This document shows positions 6,401-7,796 of a DNA stretch of 7,796 bases, in pieces. The stretch covers positions 1,730,931-1,738,726 of the forward strand of contig CP070672.1 in NCBI GenBank assembly GCA_020351895.1, in the 5' to 3' direction. The translations under genes were made by a program, and so were the position numbers. The notes beneath the pieces were generated by a model that had not been told where the DNA came from, did not search any database, and saw nothing but the letters and a program-made list of their open reading frames with translations. The stretch's first letter is position 1. Every line of letters starts with the position of its first letter. Source of the DNA: Thermoplasmata archaeon (GTDB lineage Archaea; Thermoplasmatota; Thermoplasmata; GCA-020350865).

Positions 6401-7796
6401 TCTTTAGCAATAACATCACATCGAACAATCAACGTGGCATTTTGTTTAAAGATTCCTCCAACAGCAACACGATTTCTGACAACATGATAACATCAAATGG
6501 TGTCTATGGTATCGAGTTTATGTCCTCTAATAGTAACACAATCTCTAGAAACAACTTTACATTGAACAGTAATGATTGTATCAGATTTGTGGGCTCTACG
6601 AGCAACATTATTTCCACAAACATTGTCACGAACAGCCATTTTGGCATCACCTTATGGTCTGGCAGTAACGGTAACACCATCTCTGATAATAACATCACAT
6701 CTAATTCCGATTACGGGTGCTATGTTTCAGGCGGCTCAATCAACAACGTGATATATCACAATCAATTCATAGGAAACACAATCCAGGCATACGATGATAG
6801 TACCAATTCATGGAACATGCCATATCCTGGAGGAGGTAACTACTGGGACGACTGGACCCTGCCAAATGATGACGGAGACAGATGGGTGGACATCCCCAGA
6901 CCAATTGCCGACGGTGGCAGCCAGGATTTATTGCCTTGGGCCGAACCCTATGGGTGGACCTTACCCTCTGCAAAGCCTGTAATGAATCTTGATACCGGGG
7001 AGAATTTCACTACGATCCAGGAGGCTATAGACGATGCTGATACCCTAAACGGCCATACCATCTGGGTGCCCTCAGGAGTTTATTACGAAAATCCCGTTGT
7101 GAACAAGACCCTGAACCTTACTGGCGAGGACAGAGAGACAACAGTAATCGACGGTGGCGGTTTAGGGGATGTTGTTACTGTTGAATCTGATTGGGTGAAC
7201 ATCACGGGATTCAAGATCATAAATGGCGAAGTTGGAGGAAATTATGCCGGGATATATATCAAAGGGATGGCAAATTGCAGAATCGACAACAACATCATAT
7301 CGAACAACAACCATGGCATTTACCTAAAATCCTCCAACAGCAACACGATCTTTGATAACAACATCTCATTGAACAATCTACGTGGCATTCTTCTCACACT
7401 TTCCTCCAACAGCAACATGATATATGACAACGAGATAACATCAAATGGTTTATATGGCATTGAGCAGGAATTTTCCAGCGGCAGCATAATATCTGGTAAC
7501 GGCATCACATCGAATAATAACGACGGTATAAGATTTGTATGTTCTAATGGTAGCACTATCTCTGATAATATTCTTACGAATAGTAATTATGGCATGGCTT
7601 TTTGGTCTTCCAGTAACAATACGGTCTCAAACAATAGCATCACATGGAATTCCAATTACGGGTTCTTCCTATCAGGCGCCCACAACAAAAACAACGAAAT
7701 CTATCACAACAACTTCATAGAAAACGCCATCAATGCCCTTGATGACGGTACAAATTCCTGGAACCTGCCGTATCCCCAGGGCGGCAACTTCTGGAG
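3490..7796 (+). CDS. Secreted NosD-type beta-helix protein with MAM-like and LamG-like inserts (3' end missing)
   Basis: The frame is open for 1435 codons and leaves the window. ATG follows six G (3479-3484) by 5 bases. The signal peptide has a hydrophobic core at 10-28 and a likely cut after A-G-A (37-39). Module 1 begins with the cap G-G-G-N-F-T-T-I-Q-D-A-I, G-T-Y-L-E-N and W-V-N-I-S-G-F. At about 158-322 lies a MAM/immune-inhibitor-A-like jelly roll (D-D-F-S-T-D-K-G-W to W-N-L-D-D-V). About three helix turns follow (323-418), then a LamG-like domain (about 419-631; W-S-M-D-E-L, S-L-D-I-T-G-D-I-T-L-S-A-W, D-E-I-F-V-Y-D-R-L-L-S). A NosD-like stretch (680-738) leads to 15 PbH1 turns and the closing motif P-Y-P-G-G-G-N-Y-W-D-D-W (ends 1122). 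Module 2 starts near 1165 with a second cap, seven turns and the same closing motif at the edge. NosD-type helices bind sugars or ligands; with lectin-like inserts, surface adhesion or glycan binding is likely but inferred. The cell anchor, if any, is beyond the window. Confidence 0.88.
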   Translation, partial: MKLRCIKTKVISVSIVWILVCSSLVVFMNMNISQEAAGADIWIVDQAGGGNFTTIQDAINNSNDGDTIYVWAGTYLENVVVNKTVSLVGNGSSDTIINGTDFDIGVDVVSDWVNISGFKVTNAYFGVKINGVSNVTVEDCEIVECVFNIDITPSETSLFKDDFSTDKGWTGYGGNAQWERGAAMAGGGDPSMDHSPSSDNMLIGNNIGGGYANDLGAAHWLTSPVIDCSGFSSVRFSFWRWLGLQEKTYDDAFIQVYNGMAWVNIWQNDYQNIVDYSWKYIEFDVSAYAANNPNFQVRFGLGATDYSISFCGWNLDDVLICGFSEAIIPRDNTIFNNTCKFGVNGIYVYKSDYNYIMNNTIQYNTNGIHLSNCTNNTISTNNITLNFNNMYLDKADYNMIEDNHIYGTPQMDQISQTGLRGRWSMDELSWNGSSEEVKDDSGNANHGTAKNGANTAPGLFARAGYFYPGANKYIEVPDATSLDITGDITLSAWIYIDREMFSPYFLTIYSKGDAYNLMIRRDTNEAQMDVKIGGVWSARASSSIVPLKVWTHIAGTYSVSTGEIRIFVNGVEENGSNANNPKLGGIDTTDHPLWIGANPTISNRYFHGYIDEIFVYDRLLSTDELDYLSHYSKHGMEFINSNNNTISGNTIALNNNNVYLKSSRSNKFDNNNISILKGQYGFYFNDEWSFDNNINTSNEVNDITVKWYTHATNLSLEGLNVDLIGITNIAQIMLYDCDNAIITNSTFINGINVGIYFYSSRNNAISGNEISSNTNDGIEFRNSNGNTISNNNITSNGKYGMEFFTSSGNTIFGNDITSNNHDGIRFITSSGNTISGNNLSDSNYGIAFHSSSNNNTILNNDISNNNIGIAIWDSSDNVIFDNDITSNNNEAIRFTTSSSNTISGNNITNNNYGIEFWSSSNNNTISGNIITQNNNNGIDMHSSVDNIISDNNITLNNYHGIYFSASISNTIFSNNITSNNQRGILFKDSSNSNTISDNMITSNGVYGIEFMSSNSNTISRNNFTLNSNDCIRFVGSTSNIISTNIVTNSHFGITLWSGSNGNTISDNNITSNSDYGCYVSGGSINNVIYHNQFIGNTIQAYDDSTNSWNMPYPGGGNYWDDWTLPNDDGDRWVDIPRPIADGGSQDLLPWAEPYGWTLPSAKPVMNLDTGENFTTIQEAIDDADTLNGHTIWVPSGVYYENPVVNKTLNLTGEDRETTVIDGGGLGDVVTVESDWVNITGFKIINGEVGGNYAGIYIKGMANCRIDNNIISNNNHGIYLKSSNSNTIFDNNISLNNLRGILLTLSSNSNMIYDNEITSNGLYGIEQEFSSGSIISGNGITSNNNDGIRFVCSNGSTISDNILTNSNYGMAFWSSSNNTVSNNSITWNSNYGFFLSGAHNKNNEIYHNNFIENAINALDDGTNSWNLPYPQGGNFW
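3961..4455 (+). other. MAM-like (immune inhibitor A type) domain inserted in the beta-helix
   Basis: Residues 158-322 interrupt the first turns of module 1. Marks are the opening D-D-F-S-T-D-K-G-W, the strand S-P-V-I-D-C-S-G-F (about 231-239), V-R-F-S-F-W, the Y-I-E-F-D-V-S segment, and the ending G-W-N-L-D-D-V. This order is that of MAM/cleaved-adhesin type jelly rolls in secreted proteases and adhesins. The helix pattern resumes at N-T-I-F-N-N-T after it. Domain limits are by eye. Confidence 0.7.
4744..5382 (+). other. LamG/concanavalin-A-like lectin domain inserted in the beta-helix
   Basis: Residues 419-631 match the LamG-type jelly roll used in many secreted glycan-binding proteins: R-W-S-M-D-E, D-D-S-G-N-A-N-H-G-T, Y-I-E-V-P-D, S-A-W-I-Y, W-T-H-I-A-G-T-Y, I-F-V-N-G-V, W-I-G-A-N and Y-I-D-E-I-F-V-Y-D-R. 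The helix pattern resumes immediately after it (H-G-M-E-F). Family members often bind calcium and sugar; the ligand here is unknown. Confidence 0.8.
5389..5520 (+). repeat. Two PbH1 turns following the LamG-like insert
   Basis: Residues 634-677 resume the helix with H-G-M-E-F-I-N-S-N-N-N-T-I-S and N-V-Y-L-K-S-S. They are followed by an irregular NosD-type stretch (680-738, with N-E-V-N-D and V-K-W-Y) before the main array. Confidence 0.6.
5746..6777 (+). repeat. Main PbH1 array of module 1 (15 turns)
   Basis: Fifteen consecutive repeats of 22-24 residues (66-72 bases) have the form x-Y-G-I-E-F-x-x-S-S-x-N-T-I-S-x-N-N-I-T-S-N. The inward hydrophobic positions and the stacked asparagines are those of a right-handed parallel beta-helix. 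The copies share the protein pattern but differ freely at third codon positions (AAC/AAT, ATC/ATA/ATT), so the array is not a recent expansion. Confidence 0.85.
6361..6846 (+). repeat. Duplicated beta-helix cassette, copy 1
   Basis: These 162 codons cover the last six turns of module 1 and its closing motif up to W of G-G-N-Y-W. They match 7309-7794 in order and in total length; by hand count about 60% of residues are identical, with two single-codon gaps that cancel. Turn signatures are H-G-I-Y, R-G-I-L, Y-G-I-E, N-D-C-I-R-F-V, F-G-I-T-L-W and Y-G-C-Y-V-S-G. Confidence 0.75.
7240..7725 (+). repeat. PbH1 array of module 2 (seven turns)
   Basis: Seven repeats of the same pattern start with Y-A-G-I-Y-I-K-G and end with I-Y-H-N-N-F-I-E-N. 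The last six correspond in order to the last six turns of module 1. Confidence 0.8.
7309..7794 (+). repeat. Duplicated beta-helix cassette, copy 2
   Basis: These 162 codons are parallel to 6361-6846. Turn signatures are H-G-I-Y, R-G-I-L, Y-G-I-E, N-D-G-I-R-F-V, Y-G-M-A-F-W and Y-G-F-F-L-S-G, followed by I-Y-H-N, T-N-S-W-N and P-Y-P-Q-G-G-N-F-W at the window edge. Confidence 0.75.

Noticed and set aside
5760..7556. Minus-strand and shifted-frame open frames in the beta-helix arrays, with repeated L-L-E-I-V-L-P-L-E-like peptides
   Set aside because: They are reflections of the DNA repeats of the sense gene; their regularity comes from the PbH1 codons.
5746..7725. CRISPR-like regular repeats of 66-72 bases
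   Set aside because: The whole stretch is one open frame, the repeats are degenerate at third positions, and there are no unique spacers between identical repeats.

Overview
The window looks like a piece of an archaeal genome, most likely a Thermoplasmatota-type euryarchaeon. The evidence is A/T-rich TATA-like boxes ahead of several genes, GGAGG-type ribosome binding sites, frequent AGA/AGG and ATA codons, and two large secreted proteins of kinds common in uncultured archaea: a TolB-like propeller and a NosD-type beta-helix with adhesin-like inserts. The lineage is an inference from style; no marker gene is present.

Layout. Positions 24-398 (+) encode a small VOC (glyoxalase-fold) protein, closed by a hairpin-plus-T-run terminator at 423-450. 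Two minus-strand genes converge on it: a 68-residue coiled-coil protein (507-713) and, upstream of that, a cysteine synthase (835-1752). The cysteine synthase is the most informative small puzzle. The conserved N-terminus of the family is present, but the codon 7 nt after a good Shine-Dalgarno is ACG, and the first in-frame ATG (1707) would remove the conserved N-terminal strand.

A divergent intergenic region (1753-2040) carries TATA-like boxes for both directions and a long imperfect hairpin (1981-2018) just ahead of the ribosome binding site of the next gene. That gene (2041-3057, +) encodes an exported TolB/PD40 beta-propeller with a proline-rich linker. It is followed by about 430 bases without a confident gene, which include a coding-looking remnant in another frame, a 12-bp palindrome beside a TATA-like box and a T-rich terminator-like tract.

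From 3490 to the right edge a single reading frame is open for 1435 codons and runs off the window. It encodes a secreted, asparagine-rich parallel beta-helix protein of the NosD/PbH1 type. Two jelly-roll-like domains, one MAM-like and one LamG-like, interrupt the helix. A NosD-type closing motif is followed by a second full module that begins again with the N-terminal cap sequence. The last 162 codons visible match the last 162 codons of module 1 up to the same tryptophan, rung for rung. This protein is the main novelty: a modular surface protein growing by whole-cassette duplication, with a three-rung super-period inside the helix.

No metabolic link between the genes is apparent. VOC, coiled-coil and cysteine synthase are intracellular; the propeller and the beta-helix protein are both exported and lie in the same direction, but each seems to have its own promoter.
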